From Solirubrobacterales bacterium (GTDB lineage: Bacteria; Actinomycetota; Thermoleophilia; Solirubrobacterales; Solirubrobacteraceae), in NCBI GenBank assembly GCA_947474595.1, contig CANJIV010000003.1:124001-188000 (forward strand): a stretch of DNA of 64,000 nucleotides. Direction: 5' to 3'. The notes below the pieces were generated by a model. That model searched no databases. It saw nothing but the letters and a program-made list of their open reading frames with translations, and was not told where the DNA came from. The position numbers were made by a program, and so were the translations under genes. The first letter of the stretch is position 1. Each line of letters opens with the position of its first letter. Below, in pieces: positions 53,402 through 62,082 of this stretch.

Positions 53402-54648
53402 GCCGGAGTCTGAGACCCCTCGCCTAAGCCCAGCATATCGTCGGCAACTCCACGCAGATCGGAGTTGAGGTGGCCGCAGAGGACGTCGCGCAACAGGGCG
53501 CGTAGGTGTCCGCTTATCTCTGTGGCTAGCTCCTGTGCCCCCACAGCCAGAGGGATACCGGCGATCACGGCGCGCTCGAGCGCGACGGCGTGTGCAATTT
53601 TTTCGGCTAGTTGGGCGCGGAGCTCAGGGACCGCACACAGCACCGCGAGGCGCTGGGCAAGCCGACCGCTGGCCGGACCCTCCGGCTCAAGCAGCGCCCG
53701 TAGCGCCATCAAATTGTCAGTGAGAGCCTCAAAGACTGTTGGGCGAGCAGCACCCATCTCAAATCTAGCCAGCGCCCAAGCGACCTCGCCGCGCTCGGGT
53801 ATGCGCCGCGCGATCAGATTGCAAAAGGCGCGCAGCTCGTCCTCGTCAGATGCCTGGATAAGCAGCGGTGAGCCGCTAGGCATCCCCGTGTCGCCAAGCG
53901 CCAATACCCGCCATGGCGATGCGTCGGTCCGCATCCATGCCGCCGGCCCCAGCGAATACTCGCCGAGCTCAAATAGACGTAGGGCGGTCAACAGCCGTCG
54001 GAACCGGCGAGCTGATTCCAACCCACCTGAAGCATCGGAGGCATCACTTTCATGCGTGTGTACAGCGAGTACCGAGGGTCGATCCCATGGCCCCGACCAG
54101 ACGGCCTCGGCGGGAGCGTCCGGCACGGTATCGCCGCGAGCCAAGACGAGGCCGTCGCCGAGGTCCAACGACGGCGATCCGAGCTCTAGACCGAAGACTG
54201 GCACGAGTACGCAACTCACCACACGGTCTTCATAAGCACGTGCTTCTAGCTCTGCATAGGCACGCTCAAAGCGCGACTCTTCAAAGGTAAACTCGCTCGT
54301 CCCGTCATACATGCTCGACAGAAACGACCGTAGCGCAGCATCGACGCGCTCGCTGCCTTCGGCAGGGATTCGTATCTCGCCACGTGCGGCGAGATATCCA
54401 TCGAGACCCCCAAGGCGTTCGAGCGCCTGTGCGGCAGGCGCGTAACCGGGAAGTCGACCTAAAACGCCGATTCGCTGGCGGATGAACTGCGCAGTCAGTG
54501 GCTGGTAGCAGTACATCGCAGCGCCCGAGCCAGGCTGCTCAATCACTTCAAAGGGGACCTCTTCGCCCTCGGCTGCATCGGCGCAGAGCTGTAGGGCTGC
54601 CTCCTCCACGAAGGCTGATATGGCGTCGTAGAGAGAGCGGTTGCGCAC
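53371..54648 (-). CDS. Conserved-looking protein of unknown function (425 residues)
   Basis: No family is recognised. The protein begins MRNRSLYDAISAFVEEAALQLCADAAEGEEVPFEVIEQ and is mainly helical, acidic, with a central beta region (VVSCVLVPVFGLELGSPSLDLGDGLVLARGDTVPD) and a long C-terminal helical half (FNLIARRIPERGEVAWALARFEMG...LTDNLMALRALLEP...). No signal peptide, membrane segment or nucleotide motif is visible. Codon use looks like that of the neighbours. The C terminus overlaps the ArsA-like gene by 31 bases in antisense. The last residues (GEGSQTPAHGFEVASLR) lie in that overlap. Confidence 0.72.
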   Translation of the reverse strand: MRNRSLYDAISAFVEEAALQLCADAAEGEEVPFEVIEQPGSGAAMYCYQPLTAQFIRQRIGVLGRLPGYAPAAQALERLGGLDGYLAARGEIRIPAEGSERVDAALRSFLSSMYDGTSEFTFEESRFERAYAELEARAYEDRVVSCVLVPVFGLELGSPSLDLGDGLVLARGDTVPDAPAEAVWSGPWDRPSVLAVHTHESDASDASGGLESARRFRRLLTALRLFELGEYSLGPAAWMRTDASPWRVLALGDTGMPSGSPLLIQASDEDELRAFCNLIARRIPERGEVAWALARFEMGAARPTVFEALTDNLMALRALLEPEGPASGRLAQRLAVLCAVPELRAQLAEKIAHAVALERAVIAGIPLAVGAQELATEISGHLRALLRDVLCGHLNSDLRGVADDMLGLGEGSQTPAHGFEVASLR

Positions 54649-54715
54649 GTTGGAGTGGCTTTCGCCACGCGCACCCCTGCTCCTGCGCAGGCATAACTCT
54701 CTGCAGGCCGGTCGG

Positions 54716-55075
54716 TCAGGCAGCCGTGCGTGCGGCTAGATCGCGCTCGACCTCAATGTCAGCGCCATCGCAGAGCCACTGATCGCCGTAGTCGCGCATT
54801 GCGTTGATCATCGGGAGCAAGGCGAGTCCCTTTTCGGTGAGCGAGTAATCGACGCGAGGCGGAACCTCGGGATAGGTCTGGCGAGTGACTATCCCTTCTT
54901 CTTCTAGTGCCCGCAGCCTTAGCGAGAGAGTTCGAGGACTGATCCCGGCCAACGAGCGCTCAAGCTCGCAGAAACGGGTACGACCAGCCGCAAGGTCGCG
55001 AATCACGAGCATCGTCCACTTTGCGCAGACGATGTCAGCAGTGCGACAGACCGGACAGGTGTCATTAGGCGTCAT
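54716..55075 (-). CDS. HxlR family winged-helix regulator
   Basis: The 119 residues from ATG 55075 match HxlR: MTPNDTCPVCRTADIVCAKWTMLVIRDLAAGRTRFCELERSLAGISPRTLSLRLRALEEEGIVTRQTYPEVPPRVDYSLTEKGLALLP. HxlR proteins often start CPVxxTLDLIGGKW. Here extra cysteines (CPVC, DIVC, RFC) could make a redox or electrophile sensor, but this is inference. The longer frame upstream (to 55195) does not match the family. The target operon is unknown. The gene downstream on the same strand is the unknown 425-residue protein, 67 bases away. Confidence 0.88.
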   Translation of the reverse strand: MTPNDTCPVCRTADIVCAKWTMLVIRDLAAGRTRFCELERSLAGISPRTLSLRLRALEEEGIVTRQTYPEVPPRVDYSLTEKGLALLPMINAMRDYGDQWLCDGADIEVERDLAARTAA

Positions 55076-55255
55076 CGTCAGTTCTCCCCGCCAAGACTTT
55101 ACCAAATGAAGCAGTAACCGAGTGGCTAACTTGGGCAGATCAGTCAGTGATGGGCAGCGAGCGTTCGGCGGGGCGGCACTGTTACACCGACCCAATAATC
55201 ATTCCAAAACCCCCACGTGCATCCGTCCGGGATGCTTGCCATAACAACGTCAGCC

Positions 55256-55882
55256 TCAGCAGCCACCGGGATCGTGGGCGCACGAATTATCCACAAAAAC
55301 TGCGACTTTCGCGGTGTCTGCGGTGCTGATTATTGCGGGGGCGGTGTGTCGTTTGGCGTGGCTGGCGAGGTGGCCACTGGTTTTCGTGAGCGTCGCTACC
55401 TCTTCATCTGTAAGAACGGTCATTGTCGCTTGAAGTAGTTCACCGCTGCCGTTGGGATCGCCGACGATCTTTGTGTCACTCATCGTTGCGATCATTGTTT
55501 TCGGCGTGCCATTGGCGGAGCCGTAGATAAACGACACGTTCGGTGGGTCGCCTTTAAAGCTGTCATTACCATCCTTCGACCAGAGTTCAGTGAACGCCGT
55601 CATCTTCATGATTCCCGCGTCACGGTTAGGGCGATCGGTAAACCAAGTAACGGCCTTGCTGACCGAATCGATTGGCATTGAGAAGCTATATGCCCCATCA
55701 GAGCCGGCGACAGGCGTCATTGACGCATCGTCGCCCTCAAACGAAAACAGATAAGAAGGCGCGGCGTTCTTCGCAGCAGTCGCCGTGGTCGACGAGCTAT
55801 CGCCCGACCCACAACCAACAACACCGCCCACGCACAACACCGCTACAACCAGCAGGCTTGTGGACTTTACAAAAGAAGGCAC
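55256..55882 (-). CDS. Secreted lipoprotein of unknown function
   Basis: The 208 residues have a signal peptide with lipobox (LVVAVLCVGGVVGCGSG, acylated Cys ~24), a Ser/Thr-rich linker, and a beta-rich domain (APSYLFSFEGDDASMTPV, GAYSFSMPIDSVSKAVTWFTDRPNRDAGIMKMTAFTELW, NVSFIYGSANGTPKTMIATMSDTKIV). There is a late Cys pair (DNSCAHDPGGC). I do not recognise it. GC is visibly lower here than in neighbouring genes, so it may be a newer gene. Confidence 0.65.
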   Translation of the reverse strand: MPSFVKSTSLLVVAVLCVGGVVGCGSGDSSSTTATAAKNAAPSYLFSFEGDDASMTPVAGSDGAYSFSMPIDSVSKAVTWFTDRPNRDAGIMKMTAFTELWSKDGNDSFKGDPPNVSFIYGSANGTPKTMIATMSDTKIVGDPNGSGELLQATMTVLTDEEVATLTKTSGHLASHAKRHTAPAIISTADTAKVAVFVDNSCAHDPGGC

Positions 55883-55987
55883 AAGCTCAATCTACCGGAT
55901 GTCCGCAACACGCATGTCAGACAAAAACCAACACGGCCGTGCACCAGAACCCAGCCCAAGCGGGTGAAAGCCAGCGCTGACGGACGC

Positions 55988-57091
55988 TCAGGCTACGTCG
56001 CGCAGCTTCTGTGCTTCGGCGAGCGACTGCAGCTTCTTCAGCGACTGATTTTCGATCTGGCGGATCCGCTCACGCGTGACGTTGAAGGTGCGACCAACTT
56101 CGTCAAGCGTGCGTGGGTGTTCGCCGCCGAGTCCGTAGCGGAGCTCAAGTACGCGGCGCTCGCGGTAGGAGAGATTCTCAAGCGCTTCGCGCAGCGCTTC
56201 TTTAGTGAGGATCTCTGCGGCACGCTCATATGGCGACTCGGCCCGCTCGTCAGCGATGAACTGACCGAACTCAGACTCCTCTTCGTCGCCAACCGGCTTC
56301 TCTAAAGAGACCGGAGCTTGCGCAGACCGCTTGATTGAATCGACCTCTTCTGGCTCGATCCCCGTCACCGCAGCGATCTCCTCGGCCGTCGGCTCACGTC
56401 CCAGCTCGGTCACGAGCTTGCGCTCGGCGCGGCCAATCTTGTTGAGCTTCTCGACGACGTGGACCGGAATACGGATCGTGCGCGCTTTGTCAGCCAGCGC
56501 GCGAGCGATCGCCTGACGGATCCACCAGGTGGCGTAGGTTGAAAACTTAAACCCCTTGCGGTAGTCGAACTTCTCAGCCGCGCGAACCAAGCCCAGTGTT
56601 CCTTCTTGAATTAGGTCAAGAAAGGGCAGGCCTTGGTTTCGATAGTTCTTGGCGATAGAGACAACCAAGCGCAGATTTGACTCCACCATCTTCTGCTTAG
56701 CGTCAAGGTCTCCACGCTCGATGCGCTTAGCGAGATCGACTTCCTCTTGAGCTGTGAGGAGACGGACCTTGCCGATGTCTTTGAGGAAGAGTTGGAGCGA
56801 GTCGGTCGTCATGTCCGGCTTGAGATCCAAAGACTTGGGCTTGCGTCGACCACGCTTATCGGGGGCGCGCTCGACCTCGTTGGCCGAGTGAGCGGGATCT
56901 ACGTCGTCGACGAGCTCTATCTCAGACTTCTCCAGGAATGCCTTGAGCTCCTCGACGTCAGACTCGTCGACCTCTGGGCCGACGTCGGCCACGGTCTTCT
57001 CGATCTCCACATGGGTCAGCACACCAAGCTGGTGGCCCTTCACGATTAGGGCTTTGATCTCGTCGAGTTCCTGAAGTTCGCCTACTGACAT
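55988..57091 (-). CDS. rpoD: Primary RNA polymerase sigma factor (RpoD/SigA/HrdB type)
   Basis: The 367 residues include region 1.2 ([30 protein letters not shown]), region 2 ([74 protein letters not shown]), region 3 and region 4.2 ([28 protein letters not shown]). These are the hallmarks of a housekeeping sigma. The N-terminal part has a short acidic region 1.1-like domain. ATG 57091 ([15 protein letters not shown]) is chosen; the longer frame to 57196 is not family-like. A sigma-70 promoter lies at 57209-57237. Confidence 0.96.
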   Translation of the reverse strand: MSVGELQELDEIKALIVKGHQLGVLTHVEIEKTVADVGPEVDESDVEELKAFLEKSEIELVDDVDPAHSANEVERAPDKRGRRKPKSLDLKPDMTTDSLQLFLKDIGKVRLLTAQEEVDLAKRIERGDLDAKQKMVESNLRLVVSIAKNYRNQGLPFLDLIQEGTLGLVRAAEKFDYRKGFKFSTYATWWIRQAIARALADKARTIRIPVHVVEKLNKIGRAERKLVTELGREPTAEEIAAVTGIEPEEVDSIKRSAQAPVSLEKPVGDEEESEFGQFIADERAESPYERAAEILTKEALREALENLSYRERRVLELRYGLGGEHPRTLDEVGRTFNVTRERIRQIENQSLKKLQSLAEAQKLRDVA

Positions 57092-57459
57092 CGTTTCCGT
57101 TCTTCCTGGCAGCGCGAGAAGATTGTGACTCCCGGCCGGCCTGCTTGTATTTAAAACCGAATAAAGACTTGCTGGGGGCGTAACTCGGCCACCCAAACAG
57201 ATCCCGTAACCATATGCGCTTTACTTTATGAAGTCAACCACTGCATCAGCAAAATCAGCACTATCTCAACACTCTCTCAGTGGTTAGTACGTATAACTCG
57301 TCGATCGGTTTCAAGTTTCGCCGAAAGTTCTTGCAATCTTGCCGATTTCGAGCATTTCTACGATTTGCCTAGGCTGTCGACCGACCTGAAGGTTCGGGTG
57401 CGTCATGATGAGGTCGTGATCGGCAGAAAACAGACGGCCACCGGCAACCTAGGCCTAGG
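57092..57459. other. Divergent intergenic region of rpoD and the Lys/Pro-rich gene
   Basis: This 368-base region is visibly less GC-rich than the rest. It contains the rpoD promoter (57209-57237), a 118-base rpoD leader, and the inverted repeat AACCACTG (57236-57243) / CAGTGGTT (57278-57285) that touches the -35 box. I find no convincing promoter for the plus-strand gene and no structured RNA. Confidence 0.6.
57209..57237 (-). promoter_or_regulatory. Predicted rpoD sigma-70-type promoter
   Basis: On the minus strand, -35 TTGACT (57232-57237), a 17-base spacer and -10 TATGGT (57209-57214). Spacing is ideal. The start would lie near 57200, giving an rpoD leader of about 110 bases, with an AGGA Shine-Dalgarno before ATG 57091. 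Confidence 0.6.
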
Positions 57460-57858
57460 ATGAGCAACGACTTAAACCCCGGCCCCGATCCGGTGCCCGA
57501 CCCGCCTAAATCCGGGCCGAACGCTCGACGAGCCGCCCCCGATACAAAGGCAAAGTCAGTCCGTAGAGCTAAGCCAGCCCCCAAAGCGAAGGCAAAACGC
57601 CCGACTCCGATCGGTGGAGGTAGCCGCAGCACTAAAAGCACCGGCGAGCCTCCTGCTGGGGTCCGCCCCTCGGCAGCTACCAAACGGGCCCGGGCCAGCC
57701 AGCGTCCTCCAACCAGCCCCCCACCAACCATCAAATCGCCTGACAGCGCTGAGCTGCTTTCGGCAGCTATTCAATCCGCCGGCGAGCTGGCTGCGATCGG
57801 CATTAGATTCGCAACTGAGGCTATCCGGGCTGCTGCGTCACGGATCCCCAAGCCTTAG
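57460..57858 (+). CDS. Basic Lys/Pro/Ala-rich protein of unknown function (histone H1-like composition)
   Basis: The 132 residues have a disordered basic N-terminal part (PNARRAAPDTKAKSVRRAKPAPKAKAKRPTP, several K-A-K/P repeats) and a C-terminal amphipathic helix (SAELLSAAIQSAGELAAIGIRFATEAIRAAASRIPK). The composition resembles bacterial H1-like and AlgP-like DNA-binding tails, but no family is recognised. It is divergent from rpoD and 66 bases before moeA. A minus-strand frame overlaps it, but the plus-strand reading is better supported by its ordered C-terminal helix and position. Confidence 0.5.
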   Translation: MSNDLNPGPDPVPDPPKSGPNARRAAPDTKAKSVRRAKPAPKAKAKRPTPIGGGSRSTKSTGEPPAGVRPSAATKRARASQRPPTSPPPTIKSPDSAELLSAAIQSAGELAAIGIRFATEAIRAAASRIPKP

Positions 57859-57924
57859 GTCCGGCCTCGCCTAGTCAACTCGCCGACTAACGCTATGCGC
57901 CGCTGCGCTGTAAGAATCTCTGGC

Positions 57925-59115
57925 ATGACTGATTTGATTTCGATTGCTGAGGCTCGTTTAAGAGTGCTCGGCGAGATCCAGCCACTGCCAACGGAGGCCG
58001 TGGACATAACCTCTGCGCTGGGCCGCGTCTTAGCCGAGGATGTCGTTGCAGTAGGCGATGTGCCGCCATTTGCGAGTTCGGCGATGGACGGCTTTGCCGT
58101 CGTTGCTGGGCCGGCCGGACGGCGCCTTGAAATCATCGATGAATCTCGAGCGGGGAGTCCGGCGCGACGCGGTTTAGACGATCGCCAGGCGATCAGGGTC
58201 TCGACCGGCGCGGTCGTTCCTCAGGGAGCAACGGCGGTGATCCGTGTTGAAGACACCAAAGAGGCCGCGGGCGTCGTGACTATCGCCACAGCCAGTGCGC
58301 CAGGACAGAACATCCGTAGTGCTGGCGACGATCTAGTGGCCGGCGGCCAGGTCCTCGATCTTGGATTGACCCTAGGCCCCTCGGCGCTTGGAATCGCAGT
58401 TAGCGCTGGCCGCACGACCGTCACCTGCGCTCAGCGACCACGTGTCGCAGTATTAGCAACCGGGGATGAGCTCATGCCAGTTGGCGCAAGGCTAGCGGCG
58501 GGGCAGATCCACAACAGCAACGCCGTGGTGCTTGCCGGTCTCGTTGAACAATCTGGCGCAAAAGCGATCACCAGCGATCCGGTGGCCGATGATCAGACCG
58601 CCACATCTGCCGCTATCAAAGCCGCCCTAAGCGCGGCCGACGTCGTAGTCGTCACGGGCGGCGTATCAGTCGGTCCTCACGATCACGTCAAGGCTGGATT
58701 TGCTGCGGCGGGCATACAGGAGAGGTTCTGGCGCGTCGCGCTGCGGCCTGGTAAGCCGATCTGGTTCGGCACCCACGGATCAAAGCTGGCATTCGGACTT
58801 CCCGGCAATCCGGTTTCAGCTGTCGTCTGCTTTCACCTCTTCGTGCGCCCTGCACTTCTGGCCCTCCAGGGTGCGTCTCCGATCTCGCCGCGGCTGTCGG
58901 CGAGGCTAGCTAGCCCCGTAAAACTCAATCCCACACGCGAGCAGGCATTACGTGTCTGCCTGAGATGGGAGAGCGACGGCGCGGTCGCAGAGCTGACCGG
59001 CCCCCAAGGCTCACATCAACTCAGCTCAATGCTCAGCGCCGATGCACTGGCATTTATCCCATCTGGAGAAGGCGAGGCCGATGTCGGCCAGTTAGTGGAT
59101 ATAGAACTGCTCTAA
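57925..59115 (+). CDS. moeA: Molybdopterin molybdenumtransferase MoeA
   Basis: MoeA inserts molybdate into adenylylated molybdopterin. The 396 residues include LISIAEARLRVLGEI, VPPFASSAMDGFAV, RVSTGAVVPQGATAVIRVEDT, IRSAGDDLVAGG, VAVLATGDELMPVG, the conserved VVTGGVSVGPHDHVKAG, LRPGKPIWFGTHGSKLAFGLPGNPVSAVVCFHLFVRPAL, all typical. ATG 57925 (MTDLISIAEAR) fits better than 57895. The other Moco genes are not in the window. A plus-strand SDR and membrane protein follow after 126 bases. Confidence 0.97.
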   Translation: MTDLISIAEARLRVLGEIQPLPTEAVDITSALGRVLAEDVVAVGDVPPFASSAMDGFAVVAGPAGRRLEIIDESRAGSPARRGLDDRQAIRVSTGAVVPQGATAVIRVEDTKEAAGVVTIATASAPGQNIRSAGDDLVAGGQVLDLGLTLGPSALGIAVSAGRTTVTCAQRPRVAVLATGDELMPVGARLAAGQIHNSNAVVLAGLVEQSGAKAITSDPVADDQTATSAAIKAALSAADVVVVTGGVSVGPHDHVKAGFAAAGIQERFWRVALRPGKPIWFGTHGSKLAFGLPGNPVSAVVCFHLFVRPALLALQGASPISPRLSARLASPVKLNPTREQALRVCLRWESDGAVAELTGPQGSHQLSSMLSADALAFIPSGEGEADVGQLVDIELL

Positions 59116-59241
59116 GCGATCTGCGGCTGCGCTCGTAGCGGTTGATTACAAAGAGATCGCGATCGATCTTCAATCGCTGAGCGCCGTACGTGCGTAACAC
59201 TGCTTACATACAACCTCTCAAGACTGGCTAGGTCGTAACTA

Positions 59242-60156
59242 ATGTCACCCACAGTGCTACTCACAGGTGCTTCTGGATATGTCGGTAGCCGCCTGCTACC
59301 AAACCTTCAAGCTGCCGACCTCGAAGTTCGTGCGATGGCCCGGCGACCGGAGTCGCTCACCCTCCCCCGCCAAGCCAACGGAGCGGTGACCGAAGTCGTC
59401 GCGGGCGACGTTGTTGAAAACCGCGGCCTTGACGCGGCATTAGAAGGCATCGACGTGGCCTACTACATGATCCATTCGATGGGTCGCGGAAGTGGCCCCA
59501 CGAGCGAATTCGCGGCTCGCGATCGGATCGCCGCGAGCAATTTTGCTACTGCCGCCAAGCGCGCAGGAGTCCAGCGCGTGATCTACCTTGGAGGCCTCGG
59601 GCCGACCGACGGAATGGCCTCCGAGCATCTCAAGAGTCGCCATGAGGTCGCCGACATATTGGCTGACGAGGGCCCAGCCTTCTCTCACGTGCGCGCCGCG
59701 ATGGTGATTGGTAATGGCAGCGCCTCATTTGAGATGCTGCGGGCACTAGTCAAGCGTCTGCCAGCGATGATCTGCCCAAAGTGGGTCGACACGCGGTCTC
59801 AGCCGATCGCGATCTCTGACGTGATATCAACTCTTAGCGCGCTTGCGACCCGACCCCAGCTTCCAGCAGATGTTCAGATCGGTGGTGCCGACATACTCAC
59901 CTACCGTGCGATGATGAAACGTGTCGCTGCGATTCTCGGCAGGCGACCACCACTGATCGTGCCTGTACCAGTCCTGACACCTCGCCTCTCCTCTTACTGG
60001 GTGACTCTCGTCACTCCTGTCGAGCACGGCCTAGTCCAACCTCTCGTGAAGGGCCTAGCCACTGAGATGATCGTTGAGAGCCCGCCACCAGCCGGCCTAA
60101 ACGACAACCCACTTGGCTTTGAGGCAGCAGTTCGCGCCGCACTTGCGGGGGGTTAG
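59242..60156 (+). CDS. NAD(P)-binding atypical SDR (NmrA/complex I NDUFA9-like)
   Basis: The 304 residues start with the Rossmann motif VLLTGASGYVGSRLLPNLQAADLEVRAMARRPESL, then AYYMIHSMGRGSG, RVIYLGGLGPTDGMASEHLKSRHEVADIL and RSQPIAISDVISTLSALA. This pattern fits atypical SDR family 5-like proteins, often fused to a DUF2867 domain, with the catalytic Tyr/Lys of classical SDRs absent. Function is unknown. Its stop abuts the next ATG (TAG-ATG), so it forms a two-gene unit with the membrane-anchored protein downstream. Confidence 0.87.
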   Translation: MSPTVLLTGASGYVGSRLLPNLQAADLEVRAMARRPESLTLPRQANGAVTEVVAGDVVENRGLDAALEGIDVAYYMIHSMGRGSGPTSEFAARDRIAASNFATAAKRAGVQRVIYLGGLGPTDGMASEHLKSRHEVADILADEGPAFSHVRAAMVIGNGSASFEMLRALVKRLPAMICPKWVDTRSQPIAISDVISTLSALATRPQLPADVQIGGADILTYRAMMKRVAAILGRRPPLIVPVPVLTPRLSSYWVTLVTPVEHGLVQPLVKGLATEMIVESPPPAGLNDNPLGFEAAVRAALAGG

Positions 60157-60915
60157 ATGGCGATCGTTTTCGGCGTCATGGGCGCCGCGTTGATCGTTGT
60201 ACTCGTTTTTCTTTGGCGCCGACGGCGTGTGTCGAGGTCGATCGAAGTCAAAATTGTTGACCCTCGCGAAAGCACATACTTTGACTCAGTCGGTGCGGTC
60301 CGCTCGATTCAAGCTGCCGACCTCACGATGGCCGAGGGTAAGCTTGACGAGCTCTGGCAGCCAGTCAACCTCGAACGTCTGGCACGAACCTATTGGCACT
60401 TTCTCTCGCGAGCAACCCTCGGATTGGTCAGAGTCATCTATACGCCTGAAGCGCGTTTCGTAGTGCTCGTCACTCGTCCGTTCGTGCTCCTGCGCTTCCA
60501 GCCACCGGAGTATGAGAGTAAGGGCGACTGGGGTCTCGTGCGATGGCGTATCGAAAACGGCCTACTCGTCTCTCAGAAGGGTTACGACGGCGACGGCTAT
60601 CTGCAGATTGAAACCGATAGGCGCCCAAGTACTCGTGAGGGATACGCCATCGCTCACGTCGAGGTTGAGGTCGCCAACTTCTATCCGTCAATCGCTTCGA
60701 GGGTCGGTCGTTGGTTTTATGAGGCGACACAGTCGCGGATGCACGTGATAGTCACTCACGGCTTCCTGCGCTCTTTGGCTCGTCACGGACTTGCCGAATC
60801 GCATGTTGGGCGCTTCCTGACAGCCGACGTCGAGCACGGCGCCGATGCCGAGAGCTCTGTTGCCACAGGCCAAGATTTAGGCACACGCGTACGCGCTAAC
60901 CGCGACGGTAATTAG
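60157..60915 (+). CDS. Single-pass membrane protein of unknown function
   Basis: The 252 residues begin with a membrane helix (FGVMGAALIVVLVFLWRRRR, ~5-22, then a basic stop). The rest is a soluble beta-rich domain (SIEVKIVDPRESTYFDSVG, YTPEARFVVLVTRPFVLLRFQPPEYESKGDWGLVRWRIENGLLVSQKGYDGDGYLQIETDRR, AHVEVEVANFYPSIASRVGRWFYEATQSRMHVIVTHGFLRSL) and a charged tail. I do not recognise the family. The start abuts the stop of the SDR gene, so it is probably functionally linked to it. Its stop is 10 bases from the convergent glpX. Confidence 0.75.
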   Translation: MAIVFGVMGAALIVVLVFLWRRRRVSRSIEVKIVDPRESTYFDSVGAVRSIQAADLTMAEGKLDELWQPVNLERLARTYWHFLSRATLGLVRVIYTPEARFVVLVTRPFVLLRFQPPEYESKGDWGLVRWRIENGLLVSQKGYDGDGYLQIETDRRPSTREGYAIAHVEVEVANFYPSIASRVGRWFYEATQSRMHVIVTHGFLRSLARHGLAESHVGRFLTADVEHGADAESSVATGQDLGTRVRANRDGN

Positions 60916-60925
60916 CGAAACTAAC

Positions 60926-61918
60926 CTACGGTGTGGCGCCCGGGATGCCGCGCATCTTGGTGCGATCGTGACGGGTAAATATCCGCCGCACCGTCCCCGA
61001 CCGTGAGCGCATGACTAGTGATTCAGTAGTCGCTGCTCCAGCGCCGTCGTAGCGAACACCTTGGAGCACATCGCCGTCGGTTACTCCGGTCGCAGAGAAG
61101 AAGCAGTCATCGCCACTGACGAGATCGTCTTGGTCGAGGATTCGTGTGAGGTCATAGCCAGCGTCGATCGCAGCTTGGCGCTCACCGTCATTGCGCGGCC
61201 ACAGTCGGCTTATCAATCGCCCCCCGATGCACTTGATCGCGCACGCCGAAATCACACCTTCTGGCGTGCCACCAACTCCCCACAAGAGGTCGACGGGGCT
61301 GTCGTCTTGGACGGCGAGCAGTGCCGCTGAAACGTCTCCATCGGTGATCAGCCGGACGCGCGCTCCAGCATCGCGGATCGCGCGTATGCCCTCTTCGTGG
61401 CGAGGGCGATCGAGGACCACGACCATCACATCTCCAACCGTCGTGCCCTTTCGCTGGGCGATTAGCTCAACCGTCTGGGCCAGCGGTCGGTCGAGGTCGA
61501 GTAGGTCAGCAACAGAACGTGCTCCGGCAATCTTTTCCATGTAAACACAGGGGCCGGGATCGAACATGGTGCCGCGAGCCGAAAGCGCAATCACCGATAG
61601 GGCGCTAGGCATTCCCTTGGCGGTTAGAGTCGTGCCCTCGAGGGGATCTACAGCAATATCAACCTGCGGAAGGGAGCCATCTCCGATCCGCTCGCCGTTA
61701 AAGAGCATCGGCGCTTCGTCCTTCTCGCCCTCACCAATTACGACGATTCCGTCCATCTGGACAGAATCTAGGACCGAGCGCATCGCGTCCACCGCCGCCT
61801 GGTCTGCGGCCTCTTTGTCTCCGCGCCCGACGAGACGAGCGGCCGACAGAGCTGCTGCTTCGGTGGTGCGTACGAGCTCTAAGGCTAGGTTGCGATCAGG
61901 GAGATCTTTGTGTGTCAT
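60926..61918 (-). CDS. glpX: Class II fructose-1,6-bisphosphatase
   Basis: GlpX hydrolyses fructose-1,6-bisphosphate to F6P in gluconeogenesis and is the usual FBPase of Actinobacteria. The 330 residues start NLALELVRTTEAAALSAARLVGRGDKEAADQAAVDAMR and contain GIVVIGEGEKDEAPMLFNGERIGDG, metal ligands DIAVDPLEGTTL, and DLLWGVGGTPEGVISACAIKCIGG. It supplies F6P for the PGI/PMI and sugar-nucleotide genes elsewhere in the window, though it is unlinked to them. Confidence 0.97.
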   Translation of the reverse strand: MTHKDLPDRNLALELVRTTEAAALSAARLVGRGDKEAADQAAVDAMRSVLDSVQMDGIVVIGEGEKDEAPMLFNGERIGDGSLPQVDIAVDPLEGTTLTAKGMPSALSVIALSARGTMFDPGPCVYMEKIAGARSVADLLDLDRPLAQTVELIAQRKGTTVGDVMVVVLDRPRHEEGIRAIRDAGARVRLITDGDVSAALLAVQDDSPVDLLWGVGGTPEGVISACAIKCIGGRLISRLWPRNDGERQAAIDAGYDLTRILDQDDLVSGDDCFFSATGVTDGDVLQGVRYDGAGAATTESLVMRSRSGTVRRIFTRHDRTKMRGIPGATP

Positions 61919-62082
61919 GGACGTCAGATTACCCCGAGAGGCTCAAAGGCGGCAGTGCTCTTTCAATGGCTTGGATAGATCTATCGCTCTTGGTGATGAT
62001 TTGGACCAAGCGATTAGGCCCAATCGCGCGTAAGAGAAGCTGTTGATGGCGATCGTGCTTGAGAGTGCTAGCGTCCGCTTAC

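Noticed and set aside
57369-57734. Minus-strand frame opposite the Lys/Pro-rich gene
   Set aside because: Gly/Ala/Arg-rich antisense reading with no motif. The plus-strand frame has a structured C-terminal helix and better context.
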